DNA from: Epiperipatus broadwayi
Taxonomy: Eukaryota > Onychophora > Udeonychophora > Euonychophora > Peripatidae
Length of the DNA: 64,000 nucleotides
Direction of reading: 5' to 3'
NCBI GenBank assembly: GCA_028023455.1
Contig: JAQFVV010006200.1
Span: 6,024,506 to 6,088,505, forward strand
How positions within the stretch are numbered: position 1 is the stretch's first letter; each line of letters begins with the position of its first letter. The notes beneath the pieces were generated by a model. That model worked only from the letters and a program-made list of their open reading frames with translations. It was not told where the DNA came from and did not search any database. Below, in pieces: positions 47,950-59,320 of the stretch. The translations under genes were made by a program, and so were the position numbers.

Positions 47950-48058
47950 TTTTTTTTTTCATATGTCATAGCATCGGCCGGGCGGTGAACCCGCAACAAG
48001 TGTCTGCAACCAACTGCTTGCTTGCAAGGCAGCTGCGCTGACCTCTCGGCTAACAATG
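47950..48058 (-). repeat. tRNA-derived SINE with TGACATATGA tail, inverted copy
   Basis: Read on the minus strand it gives TTGTTAGCCGAGAGGTCA (A box), CTGCCTTGCAAGCAAG, AGTTGGTTGCAGAC, GCGGGTTCACCGCCC (B-box region, diverged), then GATGCTATGACATATGAAA and an A-run. It is the same family as 20151-20258, in which the B box is GGGTTCGCGTCCC. The two copies agree at most positions up to the B box. Confidence 0.8.
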
Positions 48059-49919
48059 CTTGACTAGTCTATCAATATTTTTTATCCTTTTAATATAATT
48101 TATTCAACATTTCAATTTCAGATCTGCATTATAAAATTTAAAAAGATATATATCATAAGATTATTTCAGAAAATACTATAGTCCTATTTATCAAAAGGCT
48201 TACAGTTACTAAATCAGGCAAGAATTGTTTTTTTGCTTGAAAACTGGATGTAGATGTGTGTCTATAAGGATGCATTAAAATAAGTGTGCCAGTAAGAATG
48301 TGTGAATTTATATATATCTGTGAAAGTGTGAGGTTGTAAAACATGTTTGCAAACATGAGTGCACGTATACATATATCTGTGAACATCTGTAAATAGTCAT
48401 TATTATATTATAGTTCCACATATAGTAGGTCAATAAAATAAAGAAATCTCTCTAATGACATAAGCATTATCAAAATTAAATAAAATTTATAACTTATATA
48501 GCTATAGTTGCTTTAAATCTTATATTTTCTTAAAACCCATGTAATTCTGATTTAAAATTACATTAGCATAGTAATTCATTGAGTCTGTCCAAATCTTTTT
48601 CATTTTAAAAAAATTACGAATTAAATTAAAGTATGTATCCATTTAATATTCTTTTATGAAAGACTAAAATATACCAAAATTAGAAATAATTTCAATGTTT
48701 TTAATTAAAAAAAGTTTACTGCATACTGAAGATAGGTTATTTTGAAAAGTATCAATTTAATTTTCTTGATTTGCAGTATGTTTTTATTTTTAAAAAAGAT
48801 TTATAATACCTATTTTAGAAATAAATGAAAATAATTGTATATAAAAATTATATATTTATAAAAAAAAAATAATATAATTTTATTATGATATTAAAAGAAT
48901 GACTATTTTCATAGTTTTTTCTTTCAATCCTTATTTCCTCTTCCAACATAGCAAGAAGTCTCTCTGAGATCTATAAATGGCAATATTGTCATTAATAGCC
49001 CTGAGGAAGACTACCAGCCAATCAAAACACAAAGAAAAAGTACCATTAAAAAGTGTCAAATTAGTCATTCTTAGACATTATAATTTAATATCTATTCAAC
49101 AGCTTATTGAAAAAGAAAATAATGGTAAAATAATTATTACAAAGTTTGTCTCAGATGATAATGCTTTTTAAATCATATCCTGATTAAGCAATTGAAGGGG
49201 GAAAAAAACCTGTTTTTATTTTTTTAATTAAACTGCTTTTTCTATGATGTCACTAGCAAACAATACATATAAATAAATGATTAAAATCTATTTATTTAAT
49301 TACATTAAATAGACATAGAGTTTGATACTATGGAATCTTTACTATGAAACTTTGTTGCTGGGCTAGTCTCAGTACTATATATATGGACTTACTTAATTGT
49401 TTTATTAGCTTACTAAATCCTTTACATCAAATTCCTTATAGCTTACTAAATCTTTTATTGCAACAGCTTTATTGAACTAATCCAAGTAATAAACTTCTTT
49501 CTCAATTACTATTCACAGAATATTTCCACACCTTCAAAAATGTTATGGCAATCTCTTTTAAATTTTCTATTTATTTTTTGTCATATTAAATAGGTATTCC
49601 ATACTGATACACTTATTATATAATTCTATATCTTTACTTCCTATATTCATATTTTTTGTTAGTTAAAAATTATTATAAAATATTTCAAACTTTGAAGCGC
49701 CATCCGATAAACGTTTGTATTCTGCTTTTCATGGTTAAAAAATAAACCAGGATAAATTTAGTTGACACAATTTTAGATGTAAATATCTATTCTATGTATT
49801 CACTGGCAGTTCAGTTTCTGTTGCTACATTATCAAGAAAGATGAATTATGATAGTGTTACTATCTAATATTAATAAAAAAAAGAAATCCAACCACAACTT
49901 TAATAATTTGTTTAAATGC
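48059..49919. other. A+T-rich DNA without a supported feature
   Basis: Simple sequence dominates. A 64-codon frame at 48977-49171 (+) has no recognised domain. Nothing else can be supported. Confidence 0.45.
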
Positions 49920-49924
49920 TGTGT

Positions 49925-50225
49925 GTGTATATATATATATATAAAATAGTAATTAAGTATTATTATATAGTCTTTCAATCCATAGAAATATTTCGCTTAA
50001 TTTCTTAACCTTGATCAAATACCATTATATTAAAAAAAACACAACAGAAGCAAATGTTGAGTTGACGATTATTTCTATTATGTTTTTTGAATTTTACTGG
50101 TAGTTGAGGTGGATTAAGGAATTAACTGAAAGTGCTTCTGCAGATCGAAAAACTATATAATATTAATTACCATTATATTTATTTTAGTTTTTAATTAACG
50201 AACATTTTACTTGTATTATATATAT
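49925..50225. repeat. Tail-only palindrome of the Penelope-like family
   Basis: The left half has AGTCTTTCAATCCATAGAAA and TTAATTTCTTAACC, as at 21680-21721. The right half has the inverse, TTAAGGAATTAACTGAAAG and CAGATCGAAAAACTATATAA, as at 23571-23620. Each half ends outward in a TATATA tract. No RT or endonuclease sequence lies between the halves. Two tails thus meet tail to tail with the coding part absent. Confidence 0.7.
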
Positions 50226-52178
50226 ATTTAGAATGATTTTTGATAAGTTCACAAATAATTTTGCAGCTTCTCAAATATGTAATGCTGATAATATAACCTA
50301 TTCATTAAACAGTCAAGGCTAAAAATATTAAGATAATTTGCAAGCCAGATCCCCAGAGAAACATTTAAATAGATTTGCAAATAGATTTGCATTGATACAA
50401 GAAAAGATATATGTTATTTGTAAGTGTATTTAAATGATTTTTGGGGAATCTAGCATAATGTTTTCAGACTCAACTGTTCCTTGAATATATATATATATAT
50501 GAAATAATGTGAATTCTTTTTTGCAATCCAATTAATAATTGAAATATTATTAAAATGATAACAAACAGTTTAGACACAATATCAATTGAAATAATTTAAC
50601 TATTAAATTTTCTCTAGCAAATGATTTCTTCATCAAAGCCATTCCAACATAGGATGCAAAATGGTTACTACACTTTTTATAGCCAGCTTCCAATAATTAA
50701 ATTCTTGGGAGATTATTAATATATTTTCTTTTTAAATAAATATATATTTGTATATTACTTACATATAAGTTGTTTTTGTGTATATTTCACATATGAAAGC
50801 TAGTATACCATACAATGATTGGTGAAGAAAGCAATTTTTATTTGAAAACTTTTGTTTTAAAATTTTTCTCAAGTTATACTATTTTATAAATAATACCAAT
50901 AAATTTGGAAATAAAGTACTAGCTTAGAAAAGAACACAGAAAAAAATTCAACTCTCATGGGAAAAAGATCTTATCATTATTTTTACTTACCAAAAAAAAA
51001 AAAAAGTTATGCAAACAGCAAATAAATGGACAATAATAAATTCAAAACTTATTGTTGAATTTATTTTAATAAGAAAGATATATCAATTTCTCATGCTTGA
51101 AACAAAAATTTCAAAACAACCATATACCAGTCTTCATTAAAATAAAAGTGATATAGTCCATGAAAATTTACATTGGAATATACTGGAAATAAATAAAAGA
51201 ATGAAAGCATAAAATAGTTTCCAATAAAAAAATTTCAAACAATTCTTCAGTCTAAAAATTTTTCCACTAATAGTTGCATATATTTAAAATCTTTCAGTTC
51301 AATGTTTTAAGAAGGCATTAGTTAATTGAATAAGCCCCCAAATGCTATATTAACTATCAACAAAATTAAAAGTTTGATGTATTTTTTTTATATATAATAG
51401 TTTTGTTAATATAACGTATAACTGTATTTATGTTGCACAGAAAAAAATTACGTAATGCACTGAGGAAAATAATATTATTTACTTTTTTATTATTAATAAT
51501 ATTTTTCTTTATAAAGGAGAACTCGAATGACTACCAGAATTGAATACTGGCATATTTATGTGTATATAAGGTTCTAATATTAATATCTTTAGATTAATAA
51601 TTTAAATGTATGTGCAAATTGTAAGTTTACTTACTTATTTTACTTATTCATGCTAAGAAAAAATAAAGTAATTTCTAACAGATTATAATTATTATTGGCA
51701 CTAGTTTTATTATTTAAAGTTTGAATAATACTGTTATATAAACTCTATTTTTGGAAATTGTGGTTATTGAATTATTTTTGTCACGTATATTATATTTATT
51801 TTTCTTAATCAATTGAATTATCAGTCCATTAAAAAAATTTGCATTTGAAAATTAATTTGTTTGGTCTCTCCTTTTTAATTAGGTGTCAGTGTTATAAATT
51901 TGCTTTATAGATAAACTATATTCGATTGAGTGTATCAGCATTAGAGTGTTAACTTAGGAAAGATGTAGGATTATTTATGCAATTTTATTTGCAGAATCCT
52001 GGACAAAGATGACATTATTATTATTATTACTTATGTGTTCTAGAATTAAATATTTTTATTGGATCATCATGATCTATGTTTAACCATGTTTTGAAATAAC
52101 CTTACAAAATCCTTTATTCTGAAACAATAGAGCAACTTTATAATCCAAACAAAATAGTAACCTTATTTTTTTATTTTT
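50226..52178. other. A+T-rich DNA without a supported feature
   Basis: TATA tracts, poly-A runs and simple sequence. No gene-like composition is seen on either strand. Confidence 0.5.
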
Positions 52179-52467
52179 AAAACAGGCAAAACTCACTATA
52201 TGTATTGCCACACACAGTTAGCTAGAGTAATCAATGGATGCCAGAAGGCTTGTGCATAAAATCCCCATCTAGTGCCTACTCATCCAATATCCCCAGACTA
52301 GTTTGGATATTGGATGAGTAGGCACTAGATGGGGATTTTATGCACAAGCCTTCTGGCATCCATTGATTACTCTAGCTTGCTGTGTGTGGCAATACGTATA
52401 GTGAGTTTGCCTGTTTTAACAACAGTTATACACAAGCATAAGAAGTGGTAGTCATGTGATGTTTATT
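52179..52467. repeat. Family A repeat as a near-perfect 113-bp hairpin
   Basis: The left arm (52179-52292) and right arm (52305-52417) are inverse copies with only a handful of differences, separated by a 12-base loop (CCAGACTAGTTT). Each arm runs from AAAACAGGCAAAACTC through GTAATCAATGGATGCC and AATCCCCATCTAGTGCC to CATCCAATATCC. The family flank AGTCATGTGATGTTTA follows at 52451. The other copies have only one such half joined to a different lead segment, so this copy is a rearranged, symmetrical version. Confidence 0.9.
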
Positions 52468-52886
52468 ATTTTTTTTATTTTGCAAGTGTTCAACAAAATT
52501 TGAAATAAACATCTGCTAATTTTATATACAATAGTCTTTACGACAGCTTTTCACTTTATATGTACATACACACACATGCGCCTGTCTAGTATGTATGTAT
52601 TAGTGGTATATTTATATTTTTATGTAAATATTTGTTAAAATTGCCTTTTGCTTGAGTATAAATTGACAATATTTTTTCCTGTAGGATAAATGTTTATATA
52701 CATGCCCATTTAAAGTCTAAATTACTATTTTCCATTATAAAAATACTTGAAAGTAATTTGGATTTAATAAAAGTAGATGTTATGATTGTTTTTGACTTAG
52801 TTTATTTTTTATTCAATCCTCTACACAAGAGCTTATATAAAGTTGTAATAATTATATTTATAAAGCGCATACTCATTACTTTAAAA

Positions 52887-53022
52887 TAATATATATTAAG
52901 GCTACAACCTTAAAACTATATGCTCGTCTTTTAAATAAATCTTGTGTTAAAAGATTTGCAGAGGTTCCTACTGTCGTTTTTTCAGGCACATAGTTTTAAG
53001 GTTGTAGCCTTAATATATATTA
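52887..53022. repeat. 136-bp element with perfect 33-bp inverted ends
   Basis: TAATATATATTAAGGCTACA at 52887 continues to 52919 and is answered exactly by its inverse at 52990-53022. Within each arm AAGGCTACAACCTT is itself nearly self-complementary. The 70-base centre is unique and G+C-richer. It is a small MITE-like element with no coding. Confidence 0.85.
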
Positions 53023-54002
53023 CTTACAAGAACTTATGTAAATATTTCTTCAGCATTCTATCAATTTATCTATTTTTTTTAGCTTATCAAAGATCAGGGA
53101 TTAATCCCTGTCCCAACTAAAGATTGTTTGTTTTGCTCAGTGGATTTGAGTTTTATAATAATGTAGTGGATTCAGGAGATAAGGGTTCCCTGATCAATTT
53201 TCATCTGAAGAATCAGATTACTAAGATATACTTTTAAATATTCATATTACTAAATGAAGTTGGTTTCATTTTTAAGATCGGAAATGAATCTGTAGATAAT
53301 AATTAAGTGTGGGGTTAATAGATCTCTTTCAAAAAGAAGATGTATGATCTGATCCTGGAATAGTTTTTCTTATATTATGATCATCATAGTCATCTCCACC
53401 ATTTGTTATATTGCTGTTAGTTATTGATCTCAGATGACTTATGTGTCTGATATTATTAATTACTTGATTATTTATTCCATGCCCAATATACTTGGATATA
53501 TCTTCTTTAATGCCTACGCCATGATATCGCTAAGAATGAAGAAAAAATATCACATTTGAGCTTTAATTAATTGGTGATTGATCTATATAAACTGACCATC
53601 ATACTTAGACTTACACTCTATATTTACATGCAAATATGCACAAGGATGAATAAAAAAGTTTCCAGATTCTTATTTTGCAATCTTAGTACTTATTTTTTTG
53701 TATGGATGTTTCAGACTATCACATAAAATATAACTTCTCCATTAACAATTTGTGCTAAGAAAGAATAGCATGCTGTAGTTTGATAGTATGCTGTAGTTTG
53801 ATTTTACTGTGCACAGAAAACTTTTTATACAATTCTTTATTCCAAAGTGTTGTTTATAAATTGATAATACTGTACTATTAAGATTTCAAAGAAGCAGCAT
53901 AAAATAAAATACTCTCTATATTCACTACAAAATACTGCAGTAAATAAATCAATATCATAATTGCTTAATAATAAAGAATTGTAACTGATAATCATTGCAA
54001 AT
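53023..54002. other. A+T-rich DNA without a supported feature
   Basis: A 17-base direct repeat (GCTGTAGTTTGAT at 53772 and 53790) is the only structure noted. No gene can be supported. Confidence 0.45.
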
Positions 54003-54316
54003 TAATCACATGATCATCATTTCCTATGCTTACACAAGCTGCTATTGGCAGCCACCCAGTGCAAGCCTTAGTAATAAAGCTCCTAGCTTTACATTTAACT
54101 AAATAGGTAAAAAATGGCTGCTGGAGGGTTGCATTAGATCCTTAAATCTAGATGCAGGGTTCTAAGATTCAAAGCTCCTTATTAATGAAAGTCACAAGCT
54201 AGAAACTAGTGTGGGGATACTGGATTAGTAAGCACTACATGGGGATTTTATGTACAAACCTTCTTAGATCCACTGATTTCTAAGGCTTGCATGGGGTGAT
54301 ACTACTGTATGGTGAG
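54003..54316. repeat. Family A palindromic repeat, diverged copy
   Basis: It opens with the family flank AATCACATGATCATCATTTC and then CTATGCTTACACAAGC. GGTTGCATTAGATCC, AAATCTAGATGCAGGGTTCT, AGAAACTAGTGTGGGGATAC, GCACTACATGGGGATTTTAT and GATCCACTGATTTCTAAGG follow in family order. The closing terminus TATGGTGAGTTTGC ends near 54315. It has many substitutions and no coding. Confidence 0.75.
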
Positions 54317-55480
54317 TTTGCTACTGCAAATTAATCATAGATCTACATATTCCATTGTCTGAAATTGTATGGTTCTTATAAAATTTGCTTCAGGGAGTTT
54401 TCAAGATTATTACTGAAATACTAAATCAAATCTCTGACCATTAAGTTTTTTCTATTATTGCAAGTAAAGCAAAAATATCTTTCCTATACTATTGGCAGAA
54501 TAAGAGATAAGCATAGAAAAGAATAATCTTTTGTCACAAACAAAAAAAAAAAGATAGATAAGGCATGACACTTTTTTCCTCATTTGGGGATAGAGATTTC
54601 ATCAAGTCCTCATTTGACCAACTCGGATTATCTTAGAATCTTAACTAGCTGGATCCTATTCATTCTTTATCTGGAAAAAAATAGAAGATAACTTAGAAAA
54701 TTGAAGAAATTTATGTTAGCTAAAGTCTACATCAATAATCAACAAAAAAAATCTATAACTGATGCTTACTCTCTTTTGAAATATATGAACACAAATTCTG
54801 GAACATAAAATAATGCTGAACGATAACTAGAAACACTTCTTGGTGCTGAAAAATATTAACTTAGCAAGAAAAAAATAACTTTCCTCCAAAATACGACAAA
54901 TTTACTGAAGTGCAATACTTTCCAATAATAATTGGCTCCGAATATGAAAATTATCTATCATTTAAGATCGAGATACTAGAACATCATTCTTACAGCCTGG
55001 AGTTGGTTACCTCAGATTATCATCTCTTAATATAGTTTAATGCTATTTTTTAAAAAAAAAAATCAGTGTATAGACGGATTTTAAGTATTGAATAAAGGAA
55101 GTATTTTTAAAAAATCAATAAATTGTTAGAATATTTTTATACAATGTATAATAAAAACATCCCAGATCCTCACCCTGGTGTATGAGTGCGCGCGCAATGT
55201 GAGTTATTTTTAAAAATTATATTTTTAATCAAATAAATTTCTTAAAATAATGTGTGTGTTTACGAATTTGAAAATAATACATTTTTAAAATTATATAAAT
55301 ATACACACGTGCAATTTTTAAATAATTTAAACAAATTATCTAGTGAAAGGACAATTAGGCAGAAGGCGTAAAGTTAAAATTAACTCGAAACTGTCATTAA
55401 TATGGTGATGTAGACAGAAAAAATGCAACAGAATTTCTAAACGTTATTATTATCTTTCTTTTTTAAAAAAAAAAAAATCA
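54317..55480. other. A+T-rich DNA without a supported feature
   Basis: No exon, RNA gene or repeat edge was recognised. A CpG-bearing GCGCGCGC tract at 55187-55194 is the only departure from the local composition. Confidence 0.45.
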
Positions 55481-55566
55481 CATGCGCGACATTATATCCT
55501 CCAAGCAAGTGATACGCTCTCGTAAAAATCATAAGTCTAATATATTTTTTCTTATTTTGAAACTTT

Positions 55567-55941
55567 TTGAAAGTGACCTTGTCAAAAAAACTATTGGAAA
55601 AACTATTTCAAGAATTCTTCGAATTATTCTGTACATATATACTATTTCACGAACTCCGAGAAATATGCATCGTCGGCTGCAATCCTATCGGATGCGTTCT
55701 GCATCCCAAAGGCATTTTCAACAAGAGAAAAAAAAACAATCATCGCATTTCTACAATAGTATTTAATAGAAAAACTATAAGTACATATATTGAAATACTT
55801 AAGAATAAAAACTTACAAATTCGTTTTATCCGTGATTTTGTTTTGGTCAAGTTTTATATAGAATTTTGTTCACATCTCTCGTCAACCCTATTTGAATACC
55901 GCCATCTTCGATCTCGTTTGCGTGCGTTACTCGCTTCATAA
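55567..55941 (+). CDS. 124-codon open frame upstream of CCZ1, doubtful
   Basis: The frame runs from ATG-like context at 55567 to a stop just before the AATAATAATAA tract. It contains REICIVGCNPIGCVLHPKG and ends YRHLRSRLRALLAS. It is the longest uninterrupted + frame outside the repeats except the integrase remnant. A second frame overlaps its first half (55482-55766). The section 55650-55730 is CpG-bearing and less A+T-rich, like the CCZ1 promoter zone that follows. No domain is recognised. It could be an unspliced 5' exon or upstream frame of CCZ1, or chance openness in the promoter region. The CCZ1 start codon does not lie in this frame. Confidence 0.25.
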   Translation: MKVTLSKKLLEKLFQEFFELFCTYILFHELREICIVGCNPIGCVLHPKGIFNKRKKNNHRISTIVFNRKTISTYIEILKNKNLQIRFIRDFVLVKFYIEFCSHLSSTLFEYRHLRSRLRALLAS

Positions 55942-56025
55942 TAATAATAATGGCCGTCTGCCTTAACTCGCTAATAGATTACCGATGATAAAAAATAAAT
56001 TTTTAGTTGTTCATTTTGCCTTACT
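55880..56025 (+). promoter_or_regulatory. Likely CCZ1 promoter/5'UTR zone
   Basis: CCGCCATCTTCGATC (55900) carries CGCCATCTT, the inverse of the AAGATGGCG element typical of TATA-less housekeeping promoters (YY1-type). The segment to about 55980 is rich in CpG compared with its flanks and lies 50-120 bases before the CCZ1 start codon. No TATA box is needed for this promoter class. Assignment is by motif and position only. Confidence 0.45.
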
Positions 56026-58100
56026 ATGAGTTCTGGTAAATTCCCAGTAACCTTACAGAACTTTTTTATTTATAATTCAACATATGGAGTGAAAGAAGGA
56101 GAGGTAAGAAAAATTTACAAACTATAAAATAGGTTTATTTTAATACTTTACTGATATAACTATTTGTTGTTAAAATTACATGAGTGATTCTTAGTTTTGG
56201 AATCTGCCTGATTCGAATATAATACGATTTTAGTGAGAGAAGCTGGATTGAAAAACATAGTTAATGCAAATGATAGACGTGTGCATTTTTACAAAAATCT
56301 AATTTATGTAAGGAACGTGTTCATATGTTTTTACGTAAAATATAAATTAGGCAACTTTACTAGAATAAACAACATATAATTTTACGCTGATATATTTTTA
56401 TATACTTCAAACGTGTATATATAGTAAGAGTAAAGTTGAAATTAATTGGTGATTGGAATCAAAAAAAAATTTTTTTAAGCTTTCGATTGTATACAAAAAT
56501 GATTTAATTCTAATATATAATTACAGTTTGTGTGGGCTATTTTTATTTTTTTTTAGAAATTTTGCATGTGGTAATGTATTATCTGATACTTAAATCACTA
56601 TGTATTTATAATTCTAATCATTGCTTCATAATCGAAATTGTAGACAAGATGCTAAAATAATTTTTAATGAGTGATCTGGACCTTTTTTGTTTTTGTTGTT
56701 GCCTTAAATTGTTTTTTATCAAGAGATTTTGGAAATATCAGTTCTTTTAAAAAGATTAATTGATACACGTATGGGAATTTGCGGTCTACAGATCTGGATT
56801 CATTATTGTAGTCGAATATGGCAAATTTACAAATAAATTACAAATGAGAAAAATATCTTATTAATATTAGCAAAGAATTAAAGTATTAATATTTATAATC
56901 TAAATGTAATAACTATAATTCAAAGACAAAACTAAGTTATGATTAGGTCTAAAGGTGGCTAATAGTGGAATGATTATATATGAGGGATAATTGTAAATAA
57001 CTTCAATGGCCATCAAAGAATGTCTTCTGCTGTCTTATAGAGTATGTGACATTTTAATTGATGTTATTATAAACAAGAAAATATTCTCTCTCTTCTCTGG
57101 GCCCAGTTATAGTAAGCTTGAGTAATAACAGATGCATAAGTAATATTTGATTCCAAATTTTGAATCCCAAGTTTTTATTGATAAAGTCAAAAGGAATTAA
57201 TATTAAATTGCACTATTTTCTGGTAACCTTTAAATATTTGAGCTTATAATTTTATAATACTATAATAAATTGAAATAATCACTTTAACATTGTTGATCTA
57301 CTTTAGTGTTGTTGTTTTTTTTTGTTCATTGTTATTTTGTAAACCTTCGTAGAATTTTTTCATATAGTGTAACCTAATTATTCTACTTTGCTTTCAGGAA
57401 GGGAAATTAAAATATATTTATCTATCAAAATGACATTGTAATAGACTTTTATTCTCTTCTAAAGTTTTTTTTTTTTTTTTTGGCATTTTGCAATATATTT
57501 CCTAATGTCATCATTAATTATTTTGTATATTTATGAATTTCACTTATTCAAAATCTTTAAATAGTCATTTAAAATTAATTTGCATTGTTCTTTTTTTTTT
57601 TTTTTCATATATTATTTTGTTTCAATAGAAAATTTGCTGTTTAATTATACATTTTTTTAAGTTTCTGCAGATATTAATGAAATATTGGAAAAGTCCATGT
57701 CCACTCAACCGCGAAAACAAACGTAGTTTTGTTTTTATTTTAAAAACTAATCTGATTTAGTTTTTTTTTTTTAATGCTATAAGAAGCTCAGTAAAGTTTA
57801 TGACATAGTTTTAAAAATTAAAACGATAATATAAATTGTGTTAAAAGGAACTAATAACAGCGATGATACAGTTGTTATTACTGTAGTTTCACAAATGTTT
57901 AATATATCATTTTAAAAACGGTTATAAATCTTGTTCATCAATATATGTAATTATAAATAGTTCAATAGTATTTTTATTTTAACCAGATTTTTTTTTCTCT
58001 AGGAGTTCAAGAAAATCCTCTATTATCATCCCCCAGTTGATGCTTTGGACACCCAGATCAGAAATGTAGGCCTGTGTGAAGCTATTGTTAAATTTACAGA
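56026..58100 (+). CDS. CCZ1: CCZ1 homolog, exons 1 and 2 (5' partial gene)
   Basis: Ccz1 pairs with Mon1 to form the guanine-nucleotide exchange factor that loads Rab7 on late endosomes, lysosomes and autophagosomes. Exon 1 (56026-56103) encodes 26 residues beginning MSSGKFPVTLQNFFIYN and ends at a GAG/GTAAGA donor. This is the start of the first longin domain, where human CCZ1 has LLSFFIYNPRFG. Exon 2 (58003-58100) follows a strong acceptor (pyrimidine tract, CTCTAG) and encodes KILYYHPPVDALDTQ and IRNVGLCEAIVKFT, which matches the human KILFYHP...IRNVGLCEAIVQFT almost residue for residue. Intron 1 is 1899 bases and falls at the position expected from the vertebrate gene. Exon 2 ends in phase 2 at GTATGC. 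The remaining roughly 400 residues were not found before 64000. The start is set by exon homology and by absence of another in-frame Met upstream in this exon. Confidence 0.88.
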
Positions 58101-59320
58101 GTATGCTTTTATTTAATTTTATTTATGCTTATGTTATTTATGTTTTTGTACCTTTAATTCCTAATTTTAATTTATATTTTAGCCAGTCTTCTTCTTACAT
58201 GTTTAGTGATTCTGTAAATCGATCTTTATACAGGGTAATGTTTTAAAGTTACTTTCTAGTTTAAAATTTACCTTATTTTTTAAATTAAAGTATAAAGAAA
58301 TGTATACATATTGAGCCGGTAAAAATATGTTTATCCATCTAACATGAGCTGGAACTCACAAAATGTACTTCAAACTCAGTCAAGCCCAAGATTTAGGTCA
58401 GGAACCAGCCTGGATTCGAACCCATTCCCTAAGTCCCAAATCGAACACCTAATGAATAACATAATAGTTATGGCTCATGAGAATTAATCTTAATTAAAGC
58501 TGAGAAGACAATGAGACATCTATTAATTATGATTATATTAAAATATACATAAGTATGGCTGTAATATATGTGGAAGAAGTGGAGGAAAAGGAATTCGAAC
58601 TACTCAAATAAGTTAAACAATAAAAGATAGTTTAATATAATGAAAATTTAGTTATATACATTTATAAATTAAGTACATTAGTATGTGCGTGAATGAGCAA
58701 GCGGTAGATGATTATATAGTGTCATTCACGCTAGTTTCTAATATGCTCTTTATTAGCTAAATATATATTACAAATAAACACACATCTTTGGTGGGTCTAG
58801 TATTAAAATGCCAATCAGATTAGAAAGAAGTTACACAAAATTAATATTAACGCTTTGGGTTATGGTTCTGAAACGTGGTGACTAACATATGATTGAGGGG
58901 AGCGTTCTGAAATTCATTATACATATGATATGAATTATTTTCACGCCATTGAGGTCGTGAAAATAAACAAAATACATTTGAAAACATTTGATTATATTTG
59001 AATCCATGACAAAATATTTAATGAAAATTATTTTAACAATAATAATAAGATGAACCTTTGTTTCCCCAAGGCATATAGATACTCTTAAATAGATATATAT
59101 ATATCACGACGTGAGCTTGTATATGATTGAAATAAACTTAATTAATAAATAGAAGTAATTGCATATATATATATATCTTTTAAACAAAGCTTAATTTTAA
59201 TATTAGAGCATTAAAACTGGGCCATGAAGCAAAAGAGATAATAATAATACGAAGAAGTTTCGTCTGACATAATAGCCTAAAAATAACTAAGAGGAAAAAG
59301 GTCGTCTTCTGATGAAAAAC
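58101..59320 (+). other. CCZ1 intron 2 (proximal part) with a candidate small exon
   Basis: TATTTTAG at 58175-58182 followed by CCAGTCTTCTTCTTACATG and a donor-like CAGG/GTAATG at 58233 could frame a 51-base exon that continues the phase left by exon 2. Its translation (QSSSYMFSDSVNRSLYR) does not match the conserved TFSPSKPAKSLHTQK segment expected next in CCZ1, so it is probably not a coding exon. 58400-58440 holds GGATTCGAACCCATTCCC, the inverse of a tRNA-like B box, probably a SINE scrap. Nothing else can be supported. Confidence 0.3.

Noticed and set aside
55650-55730. A minus-strand first exon of a divergent gene next to CCZ1 (frame containing GMQNASDRIAADDAY)
   Set aside because: The frame looks protein-like, but no convincing donor or start context was found, and the + strand is open over the same bases.
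58183-58233. CCZ1 exon 3
   Set aside because: The splice sites and phase fit, but the translated segment does not match the strongly conserved CCZ1 sequence that should follow exon 2.
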